Shown one piece after another: positions 1-10,093 of a stretch of DNA of 64,000 nucleotides. This stretch comes from Apoderus coryli (Eukaryota > Arthropoda > Insecta > Coleoptera > Attelabidae). Each line of letters starts with the position of its first letter. The stretch's first letter is position 1. Where the stretch lies: positions 14,116,182 to 14,180,181 of the forward strand of contig OU452207.1 of assembly GCA_911728435.2 (NCBI GenBank), given 5' to 3'. The notes beneath the pieces were generated by a model, which was not told the origin of the DNA, ran no database searches, and was given only the letters and a program-made list of their open reading frames with translations. The position numbers were made by a program, and so were the translations under genes.

Positions 1-57
1 GCATATATATTTTAAAAACGAAATAAATTATCCATCATCAAAGTGGAGTGTCAGTTT

Positions 58-280
58 CAAATAAAAGAAAACAAACAAAAACTTCCAAAGTCAACAATAA
101 AAAAATAAATAAAAATATTTATTTATTTATTTAATTTTTTTTCTCTTATGCGTTCGTTTTTATCTTTATTGTAGGACTGATGATGGCTTGTTGAGCCGAA
201 ACTAGTTTCCTTTTTTTATATCTGAATTAAAGATTTTGTGGAGTTGACTTTGGAAGTTTTTGTTTGTTTTCTTTTATTTG
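58..280. repeat. Perfect 38-bp inverted repeat around a short spacer
   Basis: Positions 58-95 and 243-280 are exact reverse complements over 38 bp. The 147-bp spacer holds an AT-rich tract and the hammerhead-like core at 177-202. Perfect arms in otherwise old sequence suggest a recent event, either a transposon terminus in head-to-head arrangement or a fold-back artefact of assembly. I cannot assign a family. Confidence 0.75.
177..202 (+). ncRNA. Hammerhead-ribozyme-like core (1 of 4)
   Basis: CTGATGA at 177-183 is followed by a hairpin with stem GGCT/AGCC (185-188 with 194-197) and then GAAAC at 198-202. This order matches the conserved hammerhead core (CUGAUGA, stem II, GAAA). Stems I and III are not convincingly formed, so it may be a degenerate relic. 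Such motifs are known in Penelope-like elements and related repeats of animals. Activity is inference only. Confidence 0.45.
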
Positions 281-359
281 ATATATATTTTAATTTCAAA
301 TTTTGGGTTAAGTAAGAGTAGCCTTGGCTAGACTTCGCCCTGCATTCATATATTGTTAT

Positions 360-700
360 ATTGTATTGTTTTATTATTTCCTCGGCAGCAGATTTAACGT
401 ATATTAGAGCTATATTAACCTTTAATCCTTATAAAATCTGATAGTGCTGTCTTTGTCGTCGAAAATCTGCAAAAAATTGGCAAAAGTAAGGGTAAGGGAT
501 GTGCGAATCCGCCGCCAGGGGAATGACGAACTGTGATTTAATGCGACCACATTACTTTATTAATTAATTTAATTACATCTACACAGTTAATTTAAGTGTG
601 CGACGCAGAGGGATATATCATCCATCAGTTATTGAAAAATATATGATCACATCCACCCATCTGACGGCTCTCATGACACTGTCACTCCACCACCAAAGAA
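360..700 (+). repeat. Dispersed repeat, distal part of a family also at 51.0 kb and 63.7 kb
   Basis: The segments beginning CTCGGCAGCAGATTTAACG (about 381) and containing TGTCTTTGTCGTCG (about 450) recur in the same order near 51070-51150, and partly near 63770. A later part with GTGTGCGACGCAGAGGG recurs at about 51330. The same modules occur in reverse complement at 17590-17930. No open reading frame of note is present. It looks like a non-coding interspersed element of unknown class. Confidence 0.7.
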
Positions 701-984
701 GTAGAGGTTTTCCATAGTGTCAAATTATAACATAAATCCATCTGTCATAATAATTAACATGTACTATACTGTCTATAGTAAAACAACGTAAATACAATAA
801 TTTCCAAAAATGTGCAAAAATATTACTGTAAAAGACAGAATGGAAATTGAAAAAGAATATATACCGGAAGATAAGTGTACAATCATATAAAATAGGGTTA
901 TCACCATACACTTTGATGAAATTATTTGTTGACATGCCGCAACGACTTAACTAACCATTATTTGTAGGAAAAACTTATTATTTT

Positions 985-1075
985 TTTTGCAACCCTCAAT
1001 GACTTTTTTCATAGATAAAACTACTACAAAACGACTGGGAAATCCCAAAGGGATTTCTTGTTTGTATATTATAAA
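985..1075 (-). repeat. Inverted copy of the repeat at 16306-16390
   Basis: About 75 bp here match 16306-16384 in reverse complement with only a few mismatches, centred on the word GGGATTTCCCAGTCG (minus sense). Together with the modules at 360-700 and 17590-17930 it forms a mirrored pair of repeats roughly 15 kb apart. Confidence 0.7.
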
Positions 1076-1446
1076 CTAATTCACTTTATATAGTTTATTT
1101 AATTTCGATAAAATGTTGATAACTCGCTGATTTTAAGTACCTAAATATCTTGGTTTGTAGCTTAACATAAGTAGGTATATGGAAATTTTTCGGAATTGAT
1201 AGGAGTTTGAACCTACACAAAAACTTTTAGATCGCATATAAGTATTAGTTGCAATTCGTTTCTTTCACAAACTAGGTCAGACAAAAAATAATTGTTTTTA
1301 TTGCCAACATACATGCTTACACCAGAAAAATATCTTTTAATTTATGTTGCCTTGAGGAATATTTATTCGTCCAAGCTTTCCTATTTCGTAAAAAAAGGTG
1401 AATAATTAAAATATTGTATACATTTTTTATTATTTATTAATTGCAG
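1071..1446. other. Non-coding AT-rich stretch (intron end)
   Basis: No gene or repeat is recognisable except that the stretch ends in a pyrimidine-poor acceptor (TTGCAG at 1441-1446) leading into the exon that follows. Confidence 0.4.
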
Positions 1447-1848
1447 GTGATAGACTTACGAAGCAGCAGTAAAAAGCTGGAAGTTCAAGTGATAGACTAT
1501 GAAAACCAAAATGAAAATCTTATTTGTCGCGTACAACATTTAAGCCATTTAGTGCAAAAAGTCCGAATAGAAAACGATCGTCAAGTTGTGCATCTCAAAC
1601 AGCAACACGAAGATCAAATCCATTTATTCTCCAGAGTGCTAGGTAAACAAGGAATAGGGAGACCAGTGGCGTCCAATACAAAACAAGTTGATAAGAATAG
1701 TAGTTTGATAACGAGAATCACGACGAGGATTGCCAGGCATGAAATTGTACCGAGACAGCTGCAGAGTGTGATACCGGCACCACAGGCAAAAATTTCGCGA
1801 CAGAAGAATAAGTTGTTTATACAACAGACCAAGAAAAAGTCATCGTAG
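1447..1848 (+). CDS. Terminal exon of an unidentified coiled-coil protein
   Basis: An open frame runs from the splice acceptor TTGCAG (1441-1446) to a TAG at 1846-1848, and an AATAAA signal follows near 1934. The first roughly 60 residues are rich in Q, E, K, L and H with heptad-like spacing and probably form a coiled coil. The rest is basic, with a KKKSS end. No start codon belongs to this exon; the 5' exons are not visible upstream in the window. I do not recognise the protein; a centrosomal or cytoskeletal role is only a possibility from its composition. A second coiled-coil exon on the same strand at 7381-7511 lies downstream of this stop, so it cannot belong to this transcript unless the region is rearranged. 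Confidence 0.55.
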   Translation: MIDLRSSSKKLEVQVIDYENQNENLICRVQHLSHLVQKVRIENDRQVVHLKQQHEDQIHLFSRVLGKQGIGRPVASNTKQVDKNSSLITRITTRIARHEIVPRQLQSVIPAPQAKISRQKNKLFIQQTKKKSS

Positions 1849-2239
1849 ATATGTCATGGAATTTAGGTATATGTGGTTTTATTTTTATTGCGATCGGTCC
1901 ATATCAAGAGTTTTATTTTTCTTGATTTTAATTCACAATAAAAATTGTGGCAAGCTTTTTTTTTGCATTTTTCCAAGGGTGTGCCAAATTCGATGATTTT
2001 GCAGATTGGTAATCATAACTCTGAATGTTCAATTATTTTAACTTTTATGATTGTGATTACGACGTATGGAAATATGCGCAGGCGTGTTTGTTGTTTTTTG
2101 AAATGTTGGCCATAAAAAGTACTCGTACGTTTTTATTGCAAAGTAAGATAAGATTAGATCGTTAGAATAACACATAAAAACAAATGTTCTTATGACTTGA
2201 ATATGTTGGCTAAACCACTCGCTTTTATTATACACTAAT
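1849..2239. other. 3' flank of the coiled-coil exon
   Basis: It contains a likely polyadenylation signal AATAAA around 1934 followed by a T-rich tract. No further gene is seen before the BEL element. Confidence 0.4.
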
Positions 2240-2450
2240 TGTTATTGCTGTATTGAAACTGTGTTATTTTCTATTAAATACTGCCGTTTTTTTACTATTT
2301 TTGTCAAGCTATTTTATTTTGACAATCTCACTATTCAAAACTATTAACAACCATTATCAAATCAAACTATCTACAGAGTCTTATTTAAAATTACAACTAT
2401 AACAAATCAAACTCAAACAAATATACAAAGAATTAATTTAAATCATAACA
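2240..2450 (-). repeat. Candidate 3' LTR of BEL-1
   Basis: On the minus strand the segment starts TGTTATGATT directly after a purine-rich GAGGGGGAGAA tract and ends CAATAACA, giving TG...CA ends and a length (211 bp) close to the 197-bp LTR of the other BEL element. There is no partner copy in the window, so the call rests on structure only. Confidence 0.4.
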
Positions 2451-3739
2451 TTCTCCCCCTCGTAATCTCTTCGTGATTACTATCTTCTAAGTAGCGTATG
2501 GGGCATATCTTCGTCACTGGTCTTCCATAAACACCTATATTGGTTTTCACATCTACCATTCTTACAACACCATTTTTGTCTGGATAAATATTTTCAATTT
2601 TACCAAGCGGCCAATTATTCATCGGTAACTGACGATCCATTAGTACAACTACATCATTTAGGATTACATTTTTCTCTAACCATTTAGCTCTCGTAACAAA
2701 ATCGTTCAGCCAATTGCTGAGCAAATCTCCATTGTTTCTTTAAATCCATTTTGTTTTCAAATAGTCCGATTGGTTTTGAAATGCTTGAGGAGCCTATAAG
2801 GAAATGGTTAGGAGTCAAACTTTCTTCTGAATCATGGCTTGATGAAACATATGTTAATGGACGTGTATTTGCTGTATGTTCTGCTTCAATTAATACTGTT
2901 CTTAATACTTCAAATTTTGGACATCTTTCTCTCAAAATTATTTTCAAAGTTTCCTTTATGCTTCGTATTAATCGCTATATGCGCAGCACCAGGAGGATTA
3001 TATTTCCATTCAATTTCTTCCGCAACTAATTTCTTTTAAATAATTTCTGGATCTATGTTTCGAAATGCGAATTTCAATTCTTTGTCAGAAGCTTTTAAAT
3101 TTGTTCCATTGTCGCTCCATATAATTTTAGGTTGTCCTCTTCTAGCGGTAAATCGTCTTATAGCAAGTATCGCGGAATCCGTACTAAGACTATCTGCGAC
3201 TTCAATATGTACCGCACGAATTGAGAGGCATGTAAAAATAACACCATATTTTTTCTCTCTTCGTCGACCGATGGATGTCTCTATTGGACCGAAATAGTCG
3301 ATTCCAGTATAGTAAAAAGGTCGAATCGGTTTCGAAATTCTTTCCATAGGCAATAATCCCATTTGTGGTATTATTGGTTTTGCTTTTCTAAGTTTACATT
3401 TACCACAATTGTTTATTACTGACAATACAGATTTTCTTCCTTTTAAAATCCAAAATCGTTGTCGAATTTTATTGTAAACTAACTAACAACTCCCGCATGT
3501 TTGTTCTTTACATGATAATGTAGTAACAATAATTTGGTGTAAGAATGTTTTCCATCTAAAATTATAGGATTCTTTGCTGATTCTTCGATATCTACTGAAT
3601 TATTAATTCTTCCATCAGTACATATTAATCCGTTTTTTAGGTATGGTGATAATTTATATAACCGGCTATTTTTATCTACATTTTTCTTCTTCGAAAGTAT
3701 TTGATATTCTATTGCAAACGACTCTTTTTGAGATTTCAA
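2443..3739 (-). pseudogene. BEL-1 integrase and C-terminal domain, broken
   Basis: Three pieces in minus-strand order cover the integrase. 3479-3739 holds the zinc-binding start (residues near HSYTKLLLLHYH). 3036-3425 holds the catalytic core with DYFGP and a later SDNGTN (first and second Asp). 2443-2947 holds the C-terminal part and the DUF5641-like end with GRPVTK. Frame changes separate the pieces. Integrase would insert the cDNA into chromosomes; this copy cannot make it whole. Confidence 0.8.
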
Positions 3740-3842
3740 ACACCATATTTACTCTGCATATTCGAAATCTTTGCAAGTAATTTTGACATCCTGTATTTTG
3801 TTTTGTGTTCTGTTAATGAATTTAAACACAAAGCAAGTTGAT

Positions 3843-5558
3843 CTAATCAATTTTATCCACGTGGAAAATCTCGTAATATCTGGCAAGTATGAAGTCTGAA
3901 GGAATATTGATTAAAATAGTTTCATGTATACTTTCACTTTTATAAGTGTTGCATTCAACAGGCCAGAAACATGGAGGTAGATATAAAAACTCTGGGTCTT
4001 TAAACCACGTACTATCAAGAGTAAGATCTGCTTCTTCGTCATCTCTCGTCGCTTTGTCAGCTACATTTAATTTCGACGGAACCCATTTCCACTGCGTTAT
4101 ATTTGTGTTTTCTAAAATTTCACTTATACTTTCTGCAGCTTGAAGTTCCAATCTAGGAATTGTTGTAGATTTTAAAGGACTAAATTGATTACGTGACATA
4201 ATTAAACTAACTTCAACTTCATTTTCTGCTTCAAAACGTAAGTATGCAACGGTTGCAAAAGCTTGCTCACTGGCATCACAAAAAATTTTTGAAAACCTTA
4301 ACGAATAACATCTTTGAATTTCCAATTGTTTAACTTTTTCTATATTATTAAGCCAATTTATCCATTTTTTGTATTGCTTGTTTGAAATTTCATCATCCCA
4401 ATTTAGTCCACTTTTCCAGACTTCTTGCATCAATATTTTAGCTTTTACAATGTAATGTCCAAGCAATCCTAATGGATCAAAAATCGACATTATGAGTTTT
4501 AGCATATCTCTTTTAGTTGGAATTTTCCTTCCAGATCAAATATCTGTATCTACTTTAAACAAATTTATCGGAAAAGTTAAAATGTCTTTTTTAGGTTCCC
4601 ATTTTAAACCAAGAACCCTCTGTGTTAAATCGGACTCTTCAAACATTTTATCAGAACCTCTTAAATCTTCTGGAATACTTTCATATACTTCTTTGGAATT
4701 GCTAATACATCCACGTCAATCAAATCCACCTTTTTTATGTATGTAAATTACTTGTTCTAATATTTTTTTCGCTTCTTCAACTGTCGCTGCACTGTCAATA
4801 TAATCGTCCATATAATGACGGTGTAAAATTGCTTCTACTGCTTGTGAATATTCTGCTTCAAATTCTAAAGCGTTCGCATTTTTGATATATTGTGCACTAT
4901 AAGGTGACGATATTGCTCCAAAAATCATCACTTGCATTACGTAAATATCAAATTTTTCTTCAGGGGAATTTCTCCACAAAATTCTTTGTGCTTGCTGATC
5001 CTTTTCGTTTATTAAAATCATGTGAAACATCTCACGTATGTCTCCAGAAAATGCAATGGGTCTTTCCCGAAATTTACATATAATACCAACTAGTGAATTG
5101 TACAAGTCTGGACCTTTTAGTAAAAAATCATTTAGGCTTTTCCCATTGTATTTTGAGGCTGTTAATTTTCGGATATAGTTTTTTTCTTTATACTCAATAA
5201 TTTTCTGATGGTAAATTTTATGAAATTCTGGATCTTTAGACATCTTCTTTTCTATATACTTAAATCTATCTTCAGCTACAATTCTATTATCTGGGAGTAC
5301 ATCATTTTCATTTTTCCACAATAATCCAGTCTGCCATCTATCATCTTTTCTGCATGAATATTTTTTCATCAATACCTCTGCTCTTTCATCTTCTTTAACT
5401 TGAATTTTTTGTGTTTGATATTTAATTCCTAACGACTCGGTGCTAAAAAAATATTTTACCAAATTGTGGATCTTCTTTTTCATGTCCATAATGCAGATGT
5501 ACGAAATTATCCATTCTTCCTTTAAAGTGCGCAACATTTCCGTGTAACACAACACCAA
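3843..5558 (-). pseudogene. BEL-1 reverse transcriptase and RNase H, broken
   Basis: 4716-5558 encodes the reverse transcriptase fingers and palm, with AFSGDIREMFH and the catalytic box YMDD (HYMDDYIDS). 3843-4505 continues with the linker (SIFDPLGLLG), the RNase H region (FCDASEQAFATVAYL) and a downstream WVPSKLNVAD motif. A frame break lies between the two near 4500-4720, and the RNase H part appears internally shortened because the usual WTDS-type segment is missing. The two catalytic boxes themselves are recognisable. Confidence 0.8.
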
Positions 5559-6057
5559 GGTTTGTGTAAGATACAGCTGGTGAATTTTTAGGACCTTCTA
5601 TTAGCTTTCTTGGTGCAATTATATTCCAATAATCCTGCCCTATTAATAATTTCGGTGTTGCATTGTTTATATCAGGTATATTAATATTTTCCAAATGATC
5701 CCATTTCAATTTCATATTTTTTATATTGACGAATTGAACAGGTAAGTCCATATCTTTCATAGTATAAACATTTGACATTTCGTAAAATATATCTTCTGAC
5801 TCTCCAGATATTTGGAAACTTATTTTGCGAGTTGATGTTTGTTTACATGTATTTTTGTCTGTCCATCTTAAATTTAATGTTGTATGAACACCATCTAGTC
5901 CTAAATCATTTGCAATATCTTCATCTAATAAACTTATAGTAGAACCTTCATCAAATAAAGCGTATATCTTCAATTGTGACGTATCGGTTTTAATAATTAC
6001 AGGAGCTACTTTTAACAATACCTCGTTATGGTATTTTCTTGCTGTATGTCCGATCAT
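5443..6057 (-). pseudogene. BEL-1 aspartic protease (A17-like)
   Basis: The frame begins near the N-terminus of the retropepsin-like domain and shows FDEGSTISLLDEDIA, the active-site box typical of BEL/Pao proteases, followed by LLIGQDYW and GPKNSPAVSYTNLGVVLHG. It overlaps the reverse transcriptase frame in another phase, which marks a frameshift near 5450-5560. It lies between the zinc knuckles and the polymerase, as expected. Confidence 0.8.
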
Positions 6058-6086
6058 TTCATTTGAAGTGCTGAGTATTGGATTAT

Positions 6087-7266
6087 CTATGAATCTGGTT
6101 TGAGTTGGTTGATGTTCTTGATCTTCGTATCTGTCAAATTTTCATGTTGTGTTGATTCATGCTTATTTCCAAAATGTAGCAATTTGTGATGCATTTTATC
6201 ACAGGATGTAACTTCACATTTTTTCTTTCTTCTACAGTTTACTATAATCTGTGATGGTTTTAAACAACAAATGCATAACTTTTTGTTCTTAACAAAATTC
6301 CATTTTTCAGTGATATTCATTTCTAAAAAAATTTTGCATTTTTCTAAGTCGTGGTTATCTGTGCAAACTGAACAACTTTTCTTATATTCTTTTTGATTTG
6401 TTTCTCTTTTTGAAACTACTAATGTTCGTTTGTATCTATCGTTTGCTGAACTAAATTGTTTATGAATATTGACACCCTGTACATAAGAGACTGCACGCGC
6501 TTTTCGTGTAATCCAATTTTTAAAATCTTTCAATGTATAATGACCATTTTGTTTTTCTACATTTTCTCCCCAGGAAATTTGCATATTAAATGGTAATTTC
6601 TGTAACATCTTCTTCATCTCTCAATTTTAGTATTTCCGTTGTATAATTATATTGGTTATAAAAATTGGGCCAGTCTTTTACATTTCCACTAAAATACGGT
6701 AAATCTATACTAATAGTCTGTCGTAATAATATTTTCTCTATATTTTCTTCATTTCTATTTCTAATATCTACTGTATTATAATCTGCACATGTGTCAGCCC
6801 TATTCTTAGGTTCACGATCATTATTTTTTAACCATTTATTGATATCTTGTTTTTTGTCTTGTAATATTAGATAATCGTTATCTAATTCTACTATATTTCT
6901 ATCTAATTCTGTACATACCGATGATCCTATTTGACTTAGCTTCATTTGTAGTTCTAATTCTATAATTTCTTTTTCCTTTTCATAAAGTGCCTTTTGTTGT
7001 AGTTTTTCACGTTCTATACGTTCTTTTTCTTGTTGTTTTTCTCGTTCTATACGTTCTTTTTCCAAAACGGCTAGCTTTTTCTTTGCTTCCAATTTTAATA
7101 GTTGTACTTGTCGTGAAGACATTTCAGATCGTTTGCTGTATGATTTCGTAACACTTTTGGCTTCATATTCTTCTGTTCTATTCGAAAATCCTTTTAATTC
7201 TTCTATATTATTTAAACTATTAATTTTTTGTGTTTGTTGTGTTTTTGTGTTTATTATAATAAACAC
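6087..7266 (-). pseudogene. BEL-1 gag with coiled coil and zinc knuckles
   Basis: 6586-7266 encodes a strongly charged coiled coil (repeats of KERIEREK) followed by the BEL gag core motif near SIDLPYFSGNVKDWPNFYNQY. 6087-6617 encodes a later gag part and two cysteine clusters (CSVCTDNHDLEKC; CICCLKPSQIIVNC and CEVTSC), the nucleic-acid-binding knuckles. A central portion of gag is missing between the two, and no good ATG exists at the 5' end, so gag is truncated and internally deleted. Confidence 0.75.
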
Positions 7267-7380
7267 AATGCTAAAGGCTAGTTGCTGATTTGGACCATGG
7301 ATAAGATTAGTTTTTTATTTGAACAAATCGTCAATTTATACTAGATGAACTTCTACAACGATTTTACTTTCTGTTTTTAG

Positions 7381-7511
7381 GTTTTAACTGAATTACAAAA
7401 TGAAATCCTTTCGTACAAAAAATCCGACAGGAGTCTAATGGAAATGAGTCATAGATCGAAAGAATACGCCGATATCAACAATAGCGCACAGAATCTTATT
7501 AGAGAATTATT
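7381..7511 (+). CDS. Internal exon of an unidentified coiled-coil protein
   Basis: A polypyrimidine acceptor (CTGTTTTTAG ending at 7380) and a donor GTAAGTAC at 7512 bound a 131-bp open stretch with many Glu, Gln, Lys, Leu and Ser, compatible with coiled coil. I do not recognise it. It resembles in composition the terminal exon at 1447-1848 but lies downstream of that exon's stop, so it belongs either to another gene or to a rearranged copy. Confidence 0.45.
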
Positions 7512-7562
7512 GTAAGTACTTACTTGTATAAAACAGGATAACTATTTAAAGGGTAATACTTC

Positions 7563-7858
7563 CAGGGGCGGCTAGTCCTATGAGGCAAGTGAGGTAGTGC
7601 CTCACTAACTTTTTAACCAATTCACATTTTTTTACTGTTAAAAAATGGCGCACATATTGATAGATTGTATACCTATTATACCTACGCACATCGCACATGA
7701 TGATTTGTTTTAAATTATGAAAATAACTGTCATGTAAATCATGCGTCCATTTAATGCTGAGAGGAGGCCAACGTCAATAAAAACATACATACTGGCCGTA
7801 ATTTAATAATTTTAAGTCAGAGGCAGTGCCTCTAGTCCCTATGCACGGGAGTTGCCAC
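7563..7858. mobile_element. hAT-like MITE or paired hAT termini
   Basis: The left end starts CAGGGGCGGCTAGTCCTATG and runs into GAGGTAGTGCCTCAC. The right end, in reverse complement, reads AGTGGCAACTCCC followed by ATAGGGACTAGAGGCACTGCC. The two share the ATAGG(GA)CTAG...AGGCA.TGCCTC core as inverted ends. Termini of this type are found on hAT elements with TTF/ZMYM-like transposases. I see no clear 8-bp target duplication. Another fragment with GTGAGGCTATGCCTC lies at about 8236. Confidence 0.5.
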
Positions 7859-8662
7859 TTTTAATTATTGTTATCTACTACCACATTGATTAATATTAGT
7901 CTCCGATTTTCTTATTAAATAAAAACTGATCAGCTAACATTTTTATGTGTTGTATACAAAGTTTTTTTTTTAAATTAATAATTTATGTTTACTAATTTAT
8001 GTGAGTTGAGTTGATAATCTATTGTATTGCTATAAATTGCATATTCAGTCATCGCAAGGCATGTACTCATGTACGTATTTTATTTTCAAAGTATTTATTA
8101 TAAGAGTACACATTCCATTTAGCTCTATCAACGTTAAACTTGAAACACATGAATATCAATTGGAGATGCACAATTCTGTCTAGCATAGTAGGTATTACTG
8201 CAGCAATACATTAATGTGTGAAATAAAGATGGACAGTGAGGCTATGCCTCTTCATGCGTTTTTAGATATACAGCAAATTGAGTGACTGAAACAAAACATC
8301 CACGCCTGTCTTATACCCCTTCATTTACTACTTAGCGTTCTCTCGCTTTGACCTATTGATCATACATTATCTTTGATCTTTGTTCAATTCATCTTTCTGT
8401 TTTCTTTTGCTTTCTTATGTTTTGAGTTTTGATTATATTATTAATTATTATAGGTTATGGTCATAGGTAGTACCTACCTATTTTGTAAATTATCATTATT
8501 TCTTTCTGGTTTTTCTTTATAATAATCGTAATAAATTAAGGGACACTAGGGACAGGTAATAAATACTATAAATAAATAGGTATTTAGTAATTTTTCGTGT
8601 AAAGATTCTTAAAGTGAAGCATTTTGTTTGTGCTAGTGTAGTGATAGTGAATGGTTAATAGT
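7859..8662. other. Non-coding stretch, probably hAT-derived
   Basis: No gene is seen. The stretch contains a related palindromic word (GAGGCTATGCCTC, about 8238) and leads into a short open frame at 8663, so it may be the 5' non-coding part of the same hAT-type element. Confidence 0.3.
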
Positions 8663-8758
8663 ATGGAAAATATGGATGTTCTAGGTTCAGGCTGTAGTGC
8701 ACCAACGCCGACAGTAGTACAAGTAAACGTAGATTTAAAAAATGCGAAATTCTGGGGA
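8663..8758 (+). pseudogene. 5' end of an open frame cut off by the satellite element
   Basis: An ATG at 8663 opens a frame of about 32 codons with a Val-rich segment (PTPTVVQVNVDL) that ends exactly where satellite sequence begins at 8759. Because it follows hAT-like repeats, it may be the start of a transposase, but it is too short to identify. The satellite element insertion truncates it. Confidence 0.35.
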
Positions 8759-10000
8759 TATAAAAATCAGATAGTCCGGCTCTGACGGGGTGTAAGTCAT
8801 TCTGACATTTATGAGTTCAAAGGGTATGCTTTAAATTCCAAGGTGGCATGCCTTGCTAGTTTTGAGATATGGGGTCAGCAGTTAAAATATTATCCCGGAA
8901 TAAAAAAATCATATAGTACGGCTCGGACGGGGTGTAAGTCATTCTCACATATATGAGTTCAAAGGACATTTTGAGGACTATCTATGCTATAAATTTCAAA
9001 GTGGCACACCTTGCCAGTTTTGAGCTATGAGTTCAGCAGTTAAAACCTGTCGCGGAATAAAAAAATCAGATAGTCCGGCTCTGACGGGGTGTAAGTCATT
9101 CTGACATTTATGAGTTCAAAGGGTATGTTGAGGACTCTCTATGCTTTAAATTCCAAGGTGGCATGCCTTGCTAGTTTTGAGATATGGGGTCAGCAGTTAA
9201 AATATTATCCCGGAATAAAAAAATCATATAGTACGGCTCTGACGGGGTGTAAGTCATTCTCACATATATGAGTTCAAAGGACATTTTGAGGACTATCTAT
9301 GCTATAAATTTCAAAGTGGCACACCTTGCCAGTTTTGAGCTATGAGTTCAGCAGTTAAAACCTGTCGCGGATAAAAAAGTCAGATAGTCCGGCTCTGACG
9401 GGGTGTAAGTCATTCTGACATATATGAGTTCAAAGGACATTTTGAGGACTATCTATGCTATAAATTTCAAAGTGGCACGCCTTGCCAGTTTTGAGCTATG
9501 AGTTCAGCAGTTAAAACCTGTCGCGGAACAAAAAAATCAGATAGTCCGGCTCTGACGGGGTGTAAGTCATTCTGACATATATGAGTTCAAATCAAAATGT
9601 TGAGGACTCTCTATGCTATAAATTCCAAGGTGGCACGCCTTGCCAGTTTTGAGATATGGGGTCAGCAGTTAAAATATTATGCCGGAATAAAAAAATCATA
9701 TAGTACGGCTCTGACGGGGTGTAAGTCATTCTAACATATATGAGTTCAAAGGACATGTAGAGGACTATCTATGCTATAAATTTCAAAGTGGCACGCCTTG
9801 CGAGTTTTGAGCTATAAGGTCAGCAGCTATAATGTTGTTGGGGGCTTAAAAATTAATAATACGGCTCTGATAATTATATCACTGAAATATATATGTTATT
9901 TATATATGAATTTCTTGATATTAGTAGTATATAACCACTCTGAACACAACATTTGAATTAATTGATATTCTAACCTCAAATATGTCTGTCGAAATATTTA

Positions 10001-10093
10001 TGTTAAATATTTAGTTAATAATAATAGTTTAGTCCCTGTATGTTAATGTATTGTTACATTGTTATTGTTGGAATAGGAGAAAATGTCATGTCA
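10001..10093 (+). repeat. Truncated 5' LTR of BEL-2
   Basis: These 93 bp are identical to 15312-15404. After 10093 the sequence departs from the 3' LTR and continues with gag-coding 15-bp repeats, so the remaining about 104 bp of the LTR and the leader are missing. A possible gag ATG (10088-10090) lies inside the LTR. Confidence 0.85.

Larger units (their letters stand above)
2240..7266 (-). mobile_element. Decayed BEL/Pao LTR retrotransposon (BEL-1)
   Basis: Read on the minus strand, the domain order is gag with coiled coil, zinc knuckles, aspartic protease, reverse transcriptase, RNase H, integrase and the C-terminal DUF5641-type domain, which is the BEL/Pao order. The frame is broken repeatedly, so it is dead. 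A candidate 3' LTR lies at 2240-2450. No matching 5' LTR is seen beyond the gag end near 7266, where gag also lacks a convincing start, so the 5' end is probably truncated. It is clearly older than the second BEL element at 10001-15508. Confidence 0.85.

Noticed and set aside
720..935. Minus-strand open frame of 71 codons
   Set aside because: AT-rich, low-complexity translation rich in Phe, Tyr and Ile with no motif; no splice or promoter context.
1614..1832. Minus-strand frames opposite the coiled-coil exon
   Set aside because: They are antisense shadows of the exon at 1447-1848, which has proper splice acceptor, stop and polyadenylation signal.
1447..7511. One gene comprising the exons at 1447-1848 and 7381-7511
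   Set aside because: The first exon already ends in a stop with a polyadenylation signal, so the downstream exon cannot follow it in the same transcript.
8759..9870. CRISPR-like array
   Set aside because: The repeat unit is about 157 bp, contiguous without unique spacers, and the genome is eukaryotic; it is satellite DNA.
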